Below the pieces are notes generated by a model. The model had not been told where the DNA came from. It saw only the letters and a list, made by a program, of their open reading frames with translations, and made no database searches. A DNA stretch of 64,000 nucleotides, from contig NC_063020.1 in assembly GCF_020509005.1 (NCBI RefSeq), positions 930,001 through 994,000 on the forward strand. Direction: 5' to 3'. This DNA comes from Fulvia fulva (Eukaryota > Ascomycota > Dothideomycetes > Mycosphaerellales > Mycosphaerellaceae). A program made the position numbers and the translations under genes. Of this stretch, positions 1 to 12,522 are shown one piece after another. Position 1 is the stretch's first letter. Each line of letters begins with the position of its first letter.

Positions 1-915
1 GGATTGGCTAGAAGGAGATAGTAGGAGCTAAAATCGAGCCTAGAGGAGTAATACGCCTCTTTATAGTATAGGAGACAGACCGACAAAAGCTCGAGACCCT
101 TAAGGACTAGATAGTCAAGGTAGCGAGGTCGATAAAGGTCTCTTACTAGTAGTTTACGGTAATAGCCTATAGGGTACTAAGGACCTTTAGGGTAGAGAAC
201 GACCTCGCCCTACTCTAGATATAGAACTAGAACACCTTACCGGGAGTACGCTTTACTAAAGTAGCGTAGCTAAATAAGAACGTCGAAGCTACTAAGACGT
301 ACTCCTCTCTAATTGTCTAGATAGCTACCGCGGAACAAGCGAACTAGGTCCTAGAAGGAGGACTATTCTAGTAATATAAACGCCTCGATACAGAGATATA
401 TAAGAGTAGCTATAGAGTGCTCTAATGCTTCAACTACTAATAATACGGCTATATCGCGCTAAAGTATACTAAGAAGACCCCTAAGTACCTATACTACGTA
501 GGACTATATTAGGGAAAACAATACTTACGGGAGGAATCGAGGTACGCGTACTACGGCCGTAAACACCCGGTATACTCGAACTAATGCCCTATAAGGATAG
601 TAGCGCAAGAAAAGGCCCGCTAGGCTAGGGTAATAACTCCGGCGAGGTACTCGATACTAACGCTCGGTAATTCCTAGTATAGAGGATTCGAGGCCGTAAA
701 GAGGAAAAGGATAGACGAAGCGACACAAAATATATAGTAGAGCACTCATATACCGCCGGGACGCCTAAGGGGGCTATAGAGGGCGGCAAATGAAGCTAGA
801 TAGATACGAATCTTCGGGTACCCCCTAACGACCGAACGCTAACTAACCTAATAGGATAGCGCGATAAACGAAGGAGCTATATAGCTAACGAGCACCCTAA
901 TAGACCTTATCCTAG
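1..915 (+). pseudogene. LINE A ORF1 (gag-like) remnant, unit 1
   Basis: Reading across stops gives a nucleic-acid-binding ORF1 protein like that of Tad1-type elements. Near 415-600 the phrase reads C-F-N-Y-stop-stop-Y-G-Y, where a knuckle would have Cys and His ligands. The ligands have become Tyr (TGC to TAC, CAC to TAC) and Gln/Trp codons have become TAG. At least two such knuckle-like segments follow each other. The ORF1 start is outside the window here. The end is approximate, set by the beginning of the endonuclease reading. The gene is dead. Confidence 0.75.
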
Positions 916-3900
916 CTAGTCCGTAATACTAATATAAGCTAACCTTACTATTATATAGTATAACGTTAACAAAAGTAAGGACAATATTCAACTCTACTTT
1001 ATCTAGGAACTCGACGACTAAAGGTATTATATCGTAGCGATATAAGAGCTATAGCTAAACCTATATACTCGAAGACCTACTACCTATACCGACCTACGGT
1101 ACTATATAGCTATCGAGGGAGGTATAGGCTATACCCTAAGGATATATATATACGTTAGTAAAGTATTACGTACGGACGCCTAGAAGGTAATCTCGTACCC
1201 GGAAGGGAGTTAAGGAGACATTACGACTATCTAAATCACTACGAGTTAAGGACCTATCTAGATATATAACGTCTATAACCCTCCTCCTTAGGGAAGAACG
1301 AGTAGAGACCTCGGTACGCTAGTACGACTTGACTAGGTACTCGACTAAGGGGATATAAACTATATACTCCTAGGCGACTTTAACCTCTACTACCTAACGT
1401 AGGGTCTAGAATTCACTCCCCCTTACGTATATCTAGGTAGTAAGCTCCTAGAGATTACGGAAAGTAGAGATATAGAGCTCGTAACCCTAAAGGGTATAGA
1501 GACGTAGAAGGTAAGAATAAGCGCGAGTACTATCGATCTATACTTTCTATCGAGGGACGTAGTAATAAGGCTAGTAGAGTATAGACCTAACCTTACCCTA
1601 GAGGTAGGGTCAGACTACATCCCTATTTAGATAACGATAGCGACGGGAATAGAAGAGGAGCTTCGGGGTAAAAAGCGCCTTAACTAGAAAAAAGCTCCCT
1701 AGGAGGAGATCCGGAATCTACTTAAATAGTACCTAAATAATACTAGTATCGGGGAGACGGAAGCCGAGCTTAATAGTACGGCAGAATAGATAACAACGAC
1801 GATATAGTAGGCGGCCGAGGAACATATACTAGAACTAAGGCCCTCGAAGCACTAGAAGCCCTTCTAGACCCTAGAGTACTTACCTAATTTAAGGACGTAA
1901 GGAGGGCAAGGCGAAAAGAGACGAAGGAGTAAAGCTAAGAAGCGTAGGACGAGTACTAGGGAGCAAGTTAGGCAAAGAAGGCCTAAATATAACGAGATAA
2001 GCGATAAGACTAGAGGGTAACTATAGGTCTTATAATAGCAAACCCGGAGTAGATATAGCGGCTTATAAAGTAGGTAAGGGCCGGAGACGGGGACAGGACA
2101 CTATACTTCCCCCTAATCTAGGATACGATAGGTATAATATAGACAACGCCGGAAGGGAAGGCGAAGGCGTTAGCCGACTACTTCTTTATAATATAGTTAA
2201 CGGCCGACCTAACGGATATAGAAGGAACGATCTACCCGGAGCTACTCGATCTATACTAGATAGTAGGCGAGGAGGAGATAAAGGAGATTATAGGAAAGCT
2301 AAAGGGCCGTAAGGCCCCGGGATCCGACGGAATCCTAAACCTCCTCCTTAAAGAATATAAAGAAGAAGTCGCCCTATACCTCGCCGAACTATTTACGGCT
2401 TACCTACGTAAGGGGTACTACCTACGGTTATTTAGGCGGTCCCTTAAAGTCGTCCTAAAGAAGCTATAGAAGGAAGACTATATAAAGCTAAAGTCCTATA
2501 GGCCGATCGTACTCCTAAATATAATTAGAAAGATACTAGAGAAGGTCGTAGTAAGAAGAATTATATAGCTCGTCGAGGACAACAACCTACTCCTAGAGAC
2601 ATAGATAGGTAGTAGGAGCAAACGATCTACCCTAACGGCTATAGAGCTTATTACCGAACAGATATATACTCTCTAGTACTATAGACGGAATAGGGTTATA
2701 TTACTATTATCTCTCGATATCTTAGGGGTATTCGATAACGTCTCCTACGAGCGACTCCTCTATATCCTACGGCAAAAAGGAATCCCGCGGTAGGTAATAA
2801 GTTTCGTAAACTCCTTCCTTAAGGAGAGAATAACGTAGATTGTCCTTAGGAAGCGTAAGGAGGGTAACCTTATATATATAGAATACGGGATCCCCTAGGG
2901 CTTAATACTATCCCCGATCCTCTTCTTAATCTTTATAGCGGACCTAATCCTACTACTTACCTCACTATAAACGTCGGCCTCGGGGTTCGTCGACGATACG
3001 AATATCCTAGCCTAGTTAACGACGACCGAAAAAAACTACCGGCTACTTATAGAAAGACATAAGGTATACGAGGAATAGGTACGTCGATACGGCGCCCGTT
3101 TCGCCCCGGAAAAGTACTAGCTTATCTACTTTAGTAAGGCAAGAACCTACTATAATATATAAGTAACGGTAACTATCTAGGGTTACGTAACGAAGCCCTC
3201 TCCCGAATTACGAGTCCTAGGAATCTAGCTAGACCCTAAGCTTAGCTAGAACCCCTAGATTAGGAAAGCCTAGAATAGAGCCTAGGTTAACGAGGCTATA
3301 ATAACTAGACTTATAACGTTAATATAGGAAGCTACGTTTAATAAGGTAAGGATTATATATAAGACGATCGTAAAACTAGTATTACTCTATAGGGCCTAGA
3401 TATAGGGGATAGGAGGAGTAGGTAAACCGATCCCGAAGCGGATAGAGGGACCCCTAAACCGGACGTAGGCCGCAAACCTTAGACGGATACTAGGAGCCTA
3501 TAAGATAACGCTAACGAGAGTAGCGGAGGTAGAGATAGGGTCGCCCCCCGATTAAACATTATATTAAGGGAATGAGGATCTAATACGCTAGGAAGACGGC
3601 GGATTATCTAGTATAATAAGCTATTCGGGACTCTACGGAGAAGATCGCTAGGAGGTACGACCGACTACCTAGCTTTAGGGTACGTTAAAGCTAAAAGTAA
3701 GACGACCTACGTACGTTTAAAGTCGTTAAGTAAACCTAGGAGTGGCTAGAGAGGAAGGAGGAGGAGGAAAAGGCATAGAGGAAAAAGGGTAATAAGGCAA
3801 AGACGTAAAGCCTCGTAGAGTAGGTAGCGGGCTGCCTTTAGGAATAGGAATAGAAAGAGAATCCCCTACTAAATCGAGGACCCCTAGCCTTACGCCCCTT

Positions 3901-4280
3901 CTAGAGACACAACTACCTACTCTACCGTGACCTAATAAGGGCCGAAGTAAGCATCGCGATATAGATTAGGTCCGAATATATCGGGTTAAGGGCCTACCTA
4001 TATAGAAGGAAAGTCCCGGACGTATATAGCCTAGTATACTAGTATAACTACCCGTTATAGAACCTAGAGCATATAATACTACGGTGCCCGTAATAGGTAG
4101 AAGGACGAGGCTAGTAGAGAGCTAAGGTAGTAAGACGCGACTACTAGTTAATCGTAACGGATAAGCGAGACGTAAGACGGATAGTATAGTAGATACTATA
4201 GTAGGGCTTTCTTAAATAGTTCGCGCTAGCTAGCGAGACGGAGGAGTAGATAGAGAAGAGGCGGGAGGTCAAGGGGGTGT
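916..4280 (+). pseudogene. LINE A ORF2 (endonuclease-reverse transcriptase) remnant, unit 1
   Basis: ORF2 would nick target DNA and copy the element's RNA there. An exonuclease-endonuclease-phosphatase domain is read first: L-L-G-D-F-N at about 1366-1383 and S-D-Y-I-P near 1608-1622, where the family has SDH (CAC to TAC). The reverse transcriptase follows: K-A-P-G-S-D-G-I near 2310, S-Y-R-P-I near 2491, L-S-L-D-I near 2706, and the catalytic F-V-D-D at 2986-2997, still intact. A C-terminal Cys/His finger is recognisable near 4030-4090. Dozens of stops, nearly all TAG where TGG or CAG would be expected, make it a pseudogene. Boundaries are approximate. Confidence 0.85.
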
Positions 4281-4505
4281 AGACAGGGTAGTTATTAGGG
4301 CAGGCCTATAATACTAGTATACCCTTAATAAGAAAAATACGAAAGAAGGTAAGGTTAAGAACGTATAGGAGAGGAGAGGGGGTTTTTACTCTATAATACG
4401 AGTTTCCCCTTTATAACTAGAAGTAGGTAGTATAGCTATATAGGCTAATAGGCTTTATAATAGCATAATAAACAATATATATATATATATATATATTCGG
4501 GAGAT

Positions 4506-5005
4506 TATAGAGAAACCGCGATAGTATACGAGGAAGTACTAAGATTAGGTGTCGTACTAGCTAAGTTATACCTTAAAGTAGATTATAGCTAATATAGTAA
4601 TAATAGCGAGACAGACTAGTACCGGCGTACTAGGCGTAAGTATAGGGAATACTAATAGACGCGTTTATAGCGCGTCCCTTAATAGATTATCCTTCTTTAC
4701 CCTACTACCCGATCCGCCCGATAACGATAGCGCGAGCCCGGCGATATAGACTTAAGGACGTAAAGAGGATATCGTAAACAAGCTCCTCGATAAGAATAAC
4801 TAGTACCGTAAGTAGTATAAGAAGGTGTTCGACTGACTTAAGGCGATTAAGGAAGAGGAGGTCGAGATAGAGCTAAACTTAGCTAACCTATATAGGGCGG
4901 AGTTTATCGAGGATAAGATAGAAGATAAGGGTACTAAGGTACCGAGGAAGAGGAGGGTTACGATTGACAACTTCTAGGAAGCCTTCGACTCGTTAAACGG
5001 GTTAA
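4506..5005 (+). other. Spacer between LINE A and LINE B, unit 1
   Basis: About 500 bases, RIP-mutated, lying between the LINE A target duplication and the tail of LINE B. From about 4750 to 5000 the + strand reads as charged, coding-like protein broken by a few TAG/TGA codons, including K-V-P-R-K-R-R-V-T followed by D-N-F. I do not recognise a family. It may be a piece of the host gene or older transposon into which the LINEs inserted. The same spacer occurs in units 2 and 3. Confidence 0.6.
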
Positions 5006-8000
5006 ATAGATAGATAGATTTGTTATTCCCCTGTTCTAGGACCCTATCCGGCCTATATAGGTATATATCTATTGTTATATACAAAGGGAAACCCGAATAG
5101 GTGAAAACCCTTCCTACCCCCGACTACTCCTTATCTAGATTAGCTTTCCCTCTAAACGTACGTAGTCTATATTACTACCCCGTTAGCCCCCGCTCCTAGC
5201 CGGTCTCGTCGCGCTACGTCGTATCCTCTCTTCCTATACTACTCCTACTAGGCGGTACTGTTCTAGCTAGCCCTTCTCTAGTATCTAGTTCGTAATACGC
5301 CGTAGGTCCTTAGCGTTGTTAAGAAGTGCCCTAATCGTCCGGTTCCTCGCCTTTACTATCTACTCCCCCCTTCCTAGCGACCACCTCGGATAGACGAGGA
5401 GTACGTGCCGCACGTTCTAGGAGCGATAGCCGTAGGGGTAGCTAGTATTCGTATATCCTAGAACCTTCCTCTATAATAGGTACCCCTAGAGGCCGATATG
5501 TTCGCTTCGTAGTTAGGTTACTATACTCCTCTATATCCTCGTAAGGCGGTAGTAGATAAGCTTTAGGGGGTACTTAACCGCGGATTTTGTAGCTAACTAT
5601 TCCTTAGGTTATCCCGCTAGCTAAGGGCGTCTACTATACCCTATAACCTAGTTGTTCTACCTCTCTTTCTATAGTTACTCTATAAACGATTTCTTACCTT
5701 CCTATTATATTACTAGCTATTCGTCCCTTACCCGGTAGTTCGGCTCGTTTCCGGGTCGAATACCCCTATACGCTAGTACTAATTCGCGGGCCCTTACGAC
5801 TACACTAGTAATGACCTTCTATACTAGGTACTATACCGACTTGCCTAAGTAGGAGGTCCGTAGTCCCTAGATATATAGGTCGATCGGCGGTATAGCGGTC
5901 TCGTACTTAAGTATCCTCGTTAGTGTCGACTTATATACCCCGGTAACCTTCCTTAGCTATTAGTTTTAGATCTTCGCTAGCGGCGCGACGAGTCCCTTCG
6001 ATAGGTAGGCTCTCTCGCCTAAGGACTATACTTAGCTACTATAGGTAAGGACTAGCCGTATAATAGCCGTATATAGAAGTCGTAACTACCGGAAGTCCGC
6101 CCCCTATATAGACGTAGTGAGCCTCTAGTATAATACTATATTCTGTTTAGCTTTCCGTAATATTGCCTATACGTACTTCCTCTACCGTAGCGCCGGGTCC
6201 ACCTATAGTCCGAGGATCCTAAGCTGATTTACCGGGTTAGTCGTATGCCCCTATATCTAGATAGAAGCTTATATATTGTAGAACCGTGGCCGGCGCGTAA
6301 AGTGTATTAGATTGTACTTTTCTAGGGCAAACCGAGCCCCGTACCTCCTAGCCTAGTCCTTATAGATCTTGTGCTTCTCTTCTAGTAGCCTATAGTTCTC
6401 CTTAGTCGAGGAAGACTACGCTAGGATGTTTATGTCGTCTACGAAGCTACTCGTAGCGGTGTTCTGGGATTCTAGGGCTAGGAGTAGCGTCGCTATAAAG
6501 AAGAGGAACAGAATAGGTACTAGCGTTAAGCCTTACGGGATTCTAGTATAGACTGCTTGAAATAGGCTTCTATACTAGCCGACTAGGATCGACGTACTAC
6601 GGTTTTAGAGGTAGGACCGTACAAAGTTGACAAGCTACTTAGGGAGTCCTTTCGACCTTAGGATATAGAGTAGCCGCGGGTATAATACGTAGTCGAAGGC
6701 TTCCGATATATCTAGGCTAAGTAAGGAAGCTACCTTGTCTCTATTCTTATACTAGATAGCCTTTATCTAAGAGGTAATAAGTTCTATCGCGGATAGCGTC
6801 GATCGCTATAGGCGCGTACCTATCTAGGTGTCCGGGAGTAGGGAGTGTTCCTCTACCGCCTCGGAGAGTCTCGTTATAACTAGCTTCTTAAGCGCCTTCC
6901 TAAGAGTGTTAAGGAGCGTAATTAGGCGGTACGACTTCACCTACGTATAGTCTTCCTTCTACGGCTTACGTAGGACTACTATCGTCGACTGTTTAAAAGC
7001 TATCGGGTAGTATCTAGTCTATAGGCAGGCGTTAAAGATTGCTAAAACTACTAGGGCTAGTTGATCTCTATACTTCTTTAGTAGCTCGTTTAGGATCCTA
7101 TCCGGCCCCGGGGCTTTCTTCGCTAGTAACTTCCTTAGTATAGCGGTAACTTCTCCCTCGGACACCTCCTATTAGACCGCGATACTAGGGGCTAGGGGAG
7201 TAGAGCTATTTATATCGCTTAGATTAGCCTCGACTAGGGGCGGGAAGAACTTGCTAGCTAGTAGACGCGCCTTGGCCTCGGGGTCGCTAACCGGGCTACT
7301 AGGCGATTATAGCGCTAGGATAGAGAAGGAGGGGCCCTATATAGGGTCCTATCGGGCCTATTTCGCTAGCTTCTACATCCTCTCTAGCTTGCCGGCGATT
7401 TCTTCTACTATAGCCCTCTAGCTAACTACTTTCTCCCTTCGTATTATAGCTTTCTTCTATTAGTATGCCTCCCTATATACGTTCTAGGCCTCCTCGCTAT
7501 AGCTACTCGTCTATACCCGGCGGGCTCTCCTTACTTCTCTTACTACCGTAGTGCACTCCGGCGTCTAGTATAGTTTAGACTATATCGTTAGTTAGGTAAG
7601 CGGAACGTAAAGTAAGGTCGCTTTTCTTATTTCGTCTATCAACCCCTAGACTACTTCGTCTATCTCGTCTTTACTATTGTATTACTACTACGCGATCTAG
7701 ACTAGCCTCTTAGAGTTATCGAGGTACGCCTAGATGTTAGCCTAGTAGGCCTTTCCCTAGTTTAGCTTAGGGGTTCTCGCTAGTATACGTTATATCTATA
7801 TCGTAATAGAGGTCCTGACTAGTATATAGTCTAACGACGCCTCGAGTTTATATTCGATCCTATAGTAGGTTACCGTATAGTAGTAGCTATCTAAGATCTA
7901 GGAGAGGTCGATCGTACCTTAGAGTCCCTCTCTCTTCTAGGTGCCTAGGTCCTTTAGGGTATTAAGGGCAATTACGTTGCTCGCTATTAAGTCGAGTACT

Positions 8001-9964
8001 TCGTCGGCTATAGGGTACGGCTATATAAGGCTTTCCTAGGAAGGGTAGTATATATTAAAGTCTCCTACTACGATATGGTACCCTTGTCTCTTAAGCGCAC
8101 TGTCTAGGTGTCTATAGACCCCTAGGTCGCGGCTAGACCTCGAGGCTAGCGGTTGTATATATAGGTTGTGTATCTAGGTGCTACCTACGTAGAGGGAGGT
8201 AATATCGCCCCCGCCTTCTTCGTCTACGTAGTACACTACCTCCCAGTCGGATTCTAGTATATCCTTACTAATATAGAAGCACGTACGGGGTCTACCGTCG
8301 CCTCGTAGGTATATCGTATAGCCTAGTAACTTATAGGTCGTTAGTCTCTTATAGTACGGGTTAATCTATAGCTCCTAGATTATAAGGACGTAGTAGACGC
8401 GCGGGTCCGCCTCGTGTAGGAAATGGTTCTAGACTATATCCTTGCTATAGTTGACGTTATACTAGATAATACTAAGCGTATCGAGGCTAGTCATCGGCAT
8501 TAATAATCATTTCCTCTATATCGTCCTATATCCTACTACCCTATACGTCCTAGTCTACGTCTATCGGCTATATACTAAAGGGGAGCCGGGCCTAGTTAGA
8601 TTCCCTCGCCGTAGCTAGTAGAGTACGTGGCCTCCCGTACGCCCTAGGTTACGTATCCTTTATATCGTTCTCGGCCCTAGGGCGCTTATACCCGACCGCC
8701 GCTAGTTAGTTCCGGTATAGGCTAGCCTTACGGTCGCCGTAGAATCTTAGGGCGACGGTTCTGTTTATAATTGCCTTGTTTTTCGCTAGTTTCCGCTATA
8801 GGCATTCCGTACTATACGATAGGTAGTGCCCCGGATAGTTCGCGTACCGTCTCGTAGTCGATATATAGTCCCTAGATATATAGTCTCCTATATAGTTCGA
8901 GTAGGCCTACTTGTTTATATACGTGTAGGTTTGGTGTCTATACTATTAGCATTTGAAGTATTAGAGGACACGAAAGGATAAGGAGTGCTTTTCTACTATC
9001 TTAAGGCTATATTACTAGACTAGGCCTTGTTCTATCGCTAGATCCGCCGCTTTCGCGTCTTATAGCTATACTATTAGCGCCGAGGCCTTCTTGCCTTCTA
9101 GCCATTTCCTATAGAGCCAAGTCGCCTTCTAGATTAGAGAGTTAAGAGTGACCGGGTTGTCCTCTTAGAGAGCGCGTAGGTAACCTTAGTTAGTTAGGTT
9201 AAACTCCTTAGGTATGTCGTAGACTAGGATCGTGAATTGTTTCGTTAAGACCTTCGCTAATGCCGCAACCTTAGATACCTACTATAGCTATACCTCTAGG
9301 TGCCTCCTAGTAGTAGTAGAGCTAGTATAGATCTATAGAGTACCGTTAGACTATTAGTTTACTACGACTACCCCTAGTTAGTTGATTCGTTAGGCGAGCT
9401 CCTTATTCGATAGCTTCGTAACTTCGGCCTAGTCTTCCTTTACTATAATGCGGATCGTAACTATATTGTACGTTAGGCGGGGGCCTAGTATCGATGCCGC
9501 GACCGATACCTAGCTATAGGGGTGTTAATTCCGGGTGGCCTTACTAATTACCTAGGACGTCGTCCTTATTTCTTATTGCCCTCGGTAATACGACAGTATA
9601 AGCGCTATACGTAGCTAAGTAATTATTACCTATAGAGACCGGTAAGGGAGCTAATCGTTAGTTTCTATACTTTTTACGTCCTCTATAAGTTGCTACTAGT
9701 TGTCTTAGGGGGGCTTCGCCTATAGGGTCGTAGGCGCCGTTAGTACCGTAGCCTAGGCTACTATTGCCTAGGAGTTGCCTAATATAGCTAGGCACCTCCG
9801 CGGCGTTTAGAGCTAAAGAAATAGAGTGAAGAGAGCTTCAAGCTATCTAGATTAAATAAGGTAGAACTCCCTTAGTCCTAGGGGTAGTGGCCTACTTTAT
9901 ATATCGTTAGAATGGCCTTGATAAAAGCTTTCGAATGTGTCGTGTTTTAGCGTAGAGATCGATA
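5006..9964 (-). mobile_element. LINE B, unit 1 (antisense to LINE A)
   Basis: Second non-LTR retrotransposon family, on the - strand. Its 3' tail is an (ATCT)n run, seen on the + strand as AGAT repeats at 5006-5019. The sequence matches the full-length + strand copy at 47828-52807 inside Gypsy-1, which fixes orientation and length. The 5' end is about 9964, where similarity to that copy stops. The flanks of this copy do not show a matching target duplication, as expected if the two ends came from different insertions joined by recombination. Heavily RIP-mutated. Confidence 0.88.
5190..8500 (-). pseudogene. LINE B ORF2 (endonuclease-reverse transcriptase) remnant, unit 1
   Basis: Limits are placed by alignment to the + strand LINE B copy, whose ORF2 starts near 49320. 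The reverse transcriptase catalytic phrase F-V-D-D-I-N-I is still readable on the - strand at about 6425-6445. The endonuclease half lies toward 8500. Reading is interrupted by TAG codons throughout. The product would have been the nicking endonuclease plus reverse transcriptase that performs target-primed insertion; it cannot be made from this copy. Confidence 0.8.
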
Positions 9965-10459
9965 GTCCGGCAAGGAAGGAATCGTCCCTCGATTTTCCTA
10001 GAGCCTATAATAATATCTTTCCTCTATAGGTAATAATTACTTAGCTACGTACGGCGCTTATACTATCGTATTACTAAGGGCAAAACGAAATAAGAACCAC
10101 GTCTTAGGCGATTAATAAGGCTATCCGGAATTAATACGCCTATAGCTAGGTATCGGTCGCGGTATCGATACTAGGGCCCCGCCTAACGTACGATCTAGTT
10201 ACGATCCGTATTATAGTAAAGGAAGACTAGGCCAAAGTTACGAAGCTATCGAATAAGGAGCTCGCCTAACGAATTAATTAACTAGGGGTAGTCGTAGTAA
10301 ACTAATAGTCTAACGGTACTCTATAGATCTATACTAGCTCTACTACTACTAGGAGGTACCTAGAGGTATAGCTATAGTAGTCATCTAAGGTTACGGTATT
10401 AGCGGAGGTCTTAATAGAGTAATATACGATCCTAGTCTACGATATACCTAAGGAGTTTA
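9201..10459. repeat. Inverted repeat, ~438-bp arms of LINE B 5' sequence, unit 1
   Basis: The - strand LINE B 5' region at 9201-9639 and a separate + strand fragment at 10022-10459 are inverted copies of each other, separated by about 382 bases. The fragment starts inside LINE B ORF1 sequence and stops abruptly at AAGGAGTTT, after which the full-length LINE B copy continues differently. The arms differ at scattered positions, so they are not a perfect palindrome. Confidence 0.8.
10022..10459 (+). mobile_element. LINE B internal fragment, + strand, unit 1
   Basis: A 438-base piece corresponding to about 48160-48620 of the full-length LINE B copy, cut off at both ends and RIP-mutated. It forms the right arm of the inverted repeat. 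It includes part of the ORF1 region but no complete domain. Confidence 0.8.
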
Positions 10460-10685
10460 TTACCGTACCGGCGTATATTTACTTAAACCCGCGGGTACGT
10501 ACCTAGACCTTACGCCCGCTAACTAATCCGACTAGCGGCTTAGCGCCCGTATATAACTCTCGCACCCTCCGCGCCTCTCTTAGATAGAATATCTATTCGA
10601 CTTCTACCTTACCCGACTACGTACTTATACCTACTTATAACACTTCGAATAGATTATTACTAACGTATAGAGAGACACGAGAAGC
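10460..10685. other. Short spacer before LINE A, unit boundary region
   Basis: RIP-mutated sequence between the LINE B fragment and the LINE A target duplication at 10686-10699. I see no gene or recognised element in it. The equivalent in unit 2 is 26799-27024. Confidence 0.5.
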
Positions 10686-11309
10686 TATATTCGGGAGATC
10701 AACTATTAACTACCTCTAATATACTAGTTTTATACTTCTATTACTAAATACGGCGTATTCGATAGCGCGTATTAAGAGCAACTTAGGAACGTATAAAGTA
10801 ACTGTCCGTACCGGATGCCTATCGAGATATATAGCTCTAAAGCTAGCCTATTTCGAGGTTCTAGTCACCCCGTTTCTATAGCTTAGCTACAGCCCTAAGC
10901 CCCCTTCTAGACTAGCCGAAACTTAGCTAGAACATTACCTAACTTAGATTATAAGCTATACTAGCAATTCACTATAAACCTACTATATACCCTTAACGTA
11001 TATAGCTCGCGTAATATATAGAACACTTATAAGACTCTACGCTATAACCTAAACGGCCGCCTAATAGTCCTCTCGAAAAGGAGAAGGCGAACTAGAGATA
11101 TAGATTCTAGACTAGAAGTCTAGCTAGCGAGTATTAAGTAACTTATAAGGGAAACCTACGCCTACTAAAAACGGACATAAAGTACACTACTACTAAGCTA
11201 GTAATAGTATAGCTAGTAATACTAGCTAAACTAGTAATAGCTATAGCAACCGCGACTATAAATATAGGGTAAGCCTCCCCTCCGGGTTAACTAAACCTCT
11301 ATATAGAAG

Positions 11310-12522
11310 GACCTCTATAAAGAGGCTTAAGAGATACTTAAAGCAGATAAGCGCCTAGCTAGGGCGTATAAGAACACGATTGCCCAACTCCTCGGAGCCC
11401 TTAAGGCACTCGAATATTAGATCCCGAGAGCAACCTAGTAGATAATATAGAAAGCTACTATCTAGTATACTCCTATATAGGTAAACGTAGTAGCTAGCTC
11501 CCCTAACCTACGGACCTAAAGGACAAACAACGCTATTAGGGTGTACGTTACGGACCCGGAGGCGAAGCGAGAGCTAGAGGGCCTAATAAGTAAGGAACTT
11601 GTAGATAGGATTGGCTAGAAGGAGATAGTAGGAGCTAAAATCGAGCCTAGAGGAGTAATACGCCTCTTTATAGTATAGGAGACAGACCGACAAAAGCTCG
11701 AGACCCTTAAGGACTAGATAGTCAAGGTAGCGAGGTCGATAAAGGTCTCTTACTAGTAGTTTACGGTAATAGCCTATAGGGTACTAAGGACCTTTAGGGT
11801 AGAGAACGACCTCGCCCTACTCTAGATATAGAACTAGAACACCTTACCGGGAGTACGCTTTACTAAAGTAGCGTAGCTAAATAAGAACGTCGAAGCTACT
11901 AAGACGTACTCCTCTCTAATTGTCTAGATAGCTACCGCGGAACAAGCGAACTAGGTCCTAGAAGGAGGACTATTCTAGTAATATAAACGCCTCGATACAG
12001 AGATATATAAGAGTAGCTATAGAGTGCTCTAATGCTTCAACTACTAATAATACGGCTATATCGCGCTAAAGTATACTAAGAAGACCCCTAAGTACCTATA
12101 CTACGTAGGACTATATTAGGGAAAACAATACTTACGGGAGGAATCGAGGTACGCGTACTACGGCCGTAAACACCCGGTATACTCGAACTAATGCCCTATA
12201 AGGATAGTAGCGCAAGAAAAGGCCCGCTAGGCTAGGGTAATAACTCCGGCGAGGTACTCGATACTAACGCTCGGTAATTCCTAGTATAGAGGATTCGAGG
12301 CCGTAAAGAGGAAAAGGATAGACGAAGCGACACAAAATATATAGTAGAGCACTCATATACCGCCGGGACGCCTAAGGGGGCTATAGAGGGCGGCAAATGA
12401 AGCTAGATAGATACGAATCTTCGGGTACCCCCTAACGACCGAACGCTAACTAACCTAATAGGATAGCGCGATAAACGAAGGAGCTATATAGCTAACGAGC
12501 ACCCTAATAGACCTTATCCTAG
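11310..12522 (+). pseudogene. LINE A ORF1 remnant, unit 2
   Basis: Same reading as in unit 1, but here the N-terminal part is inside the window. From about 11320 it begins with a charged, probably helical segment that reads E-I-L-K-A-D-K-R-L-A-R-A-Y-K-N, and it ends in the damaged Cys/His knuckles. The start codon cannot be fixed because of stops. Inferred role: RNA-binding ORF1 protein. Confidence 0.65.

Larger units (their letters stand above)
1..4491 (+). mobile_element. LINE A, unit 1 (5' end outside window)
   Basis: Non-LTR retrotransposon of the fungal Tad1/I-like type, truncated only by the window edge; about 907 bases of its 5' end are missing compared with the copy in unit 2. It ends in an (AT)n tail at about 4474-4496, followed by TATATTCGGGAGAT (4492-4505), the target duplication also seen before the 5' end in units 2 and 3. 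Remnants of ORF1 with CCHC knuckles, an endonuclease and a reverse transcriptase can be read across many TAG/TAA stops. The stops and the His/Cys to Tyr changes are those expected from CpA to TpA mutation. Confidence 0.9.
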
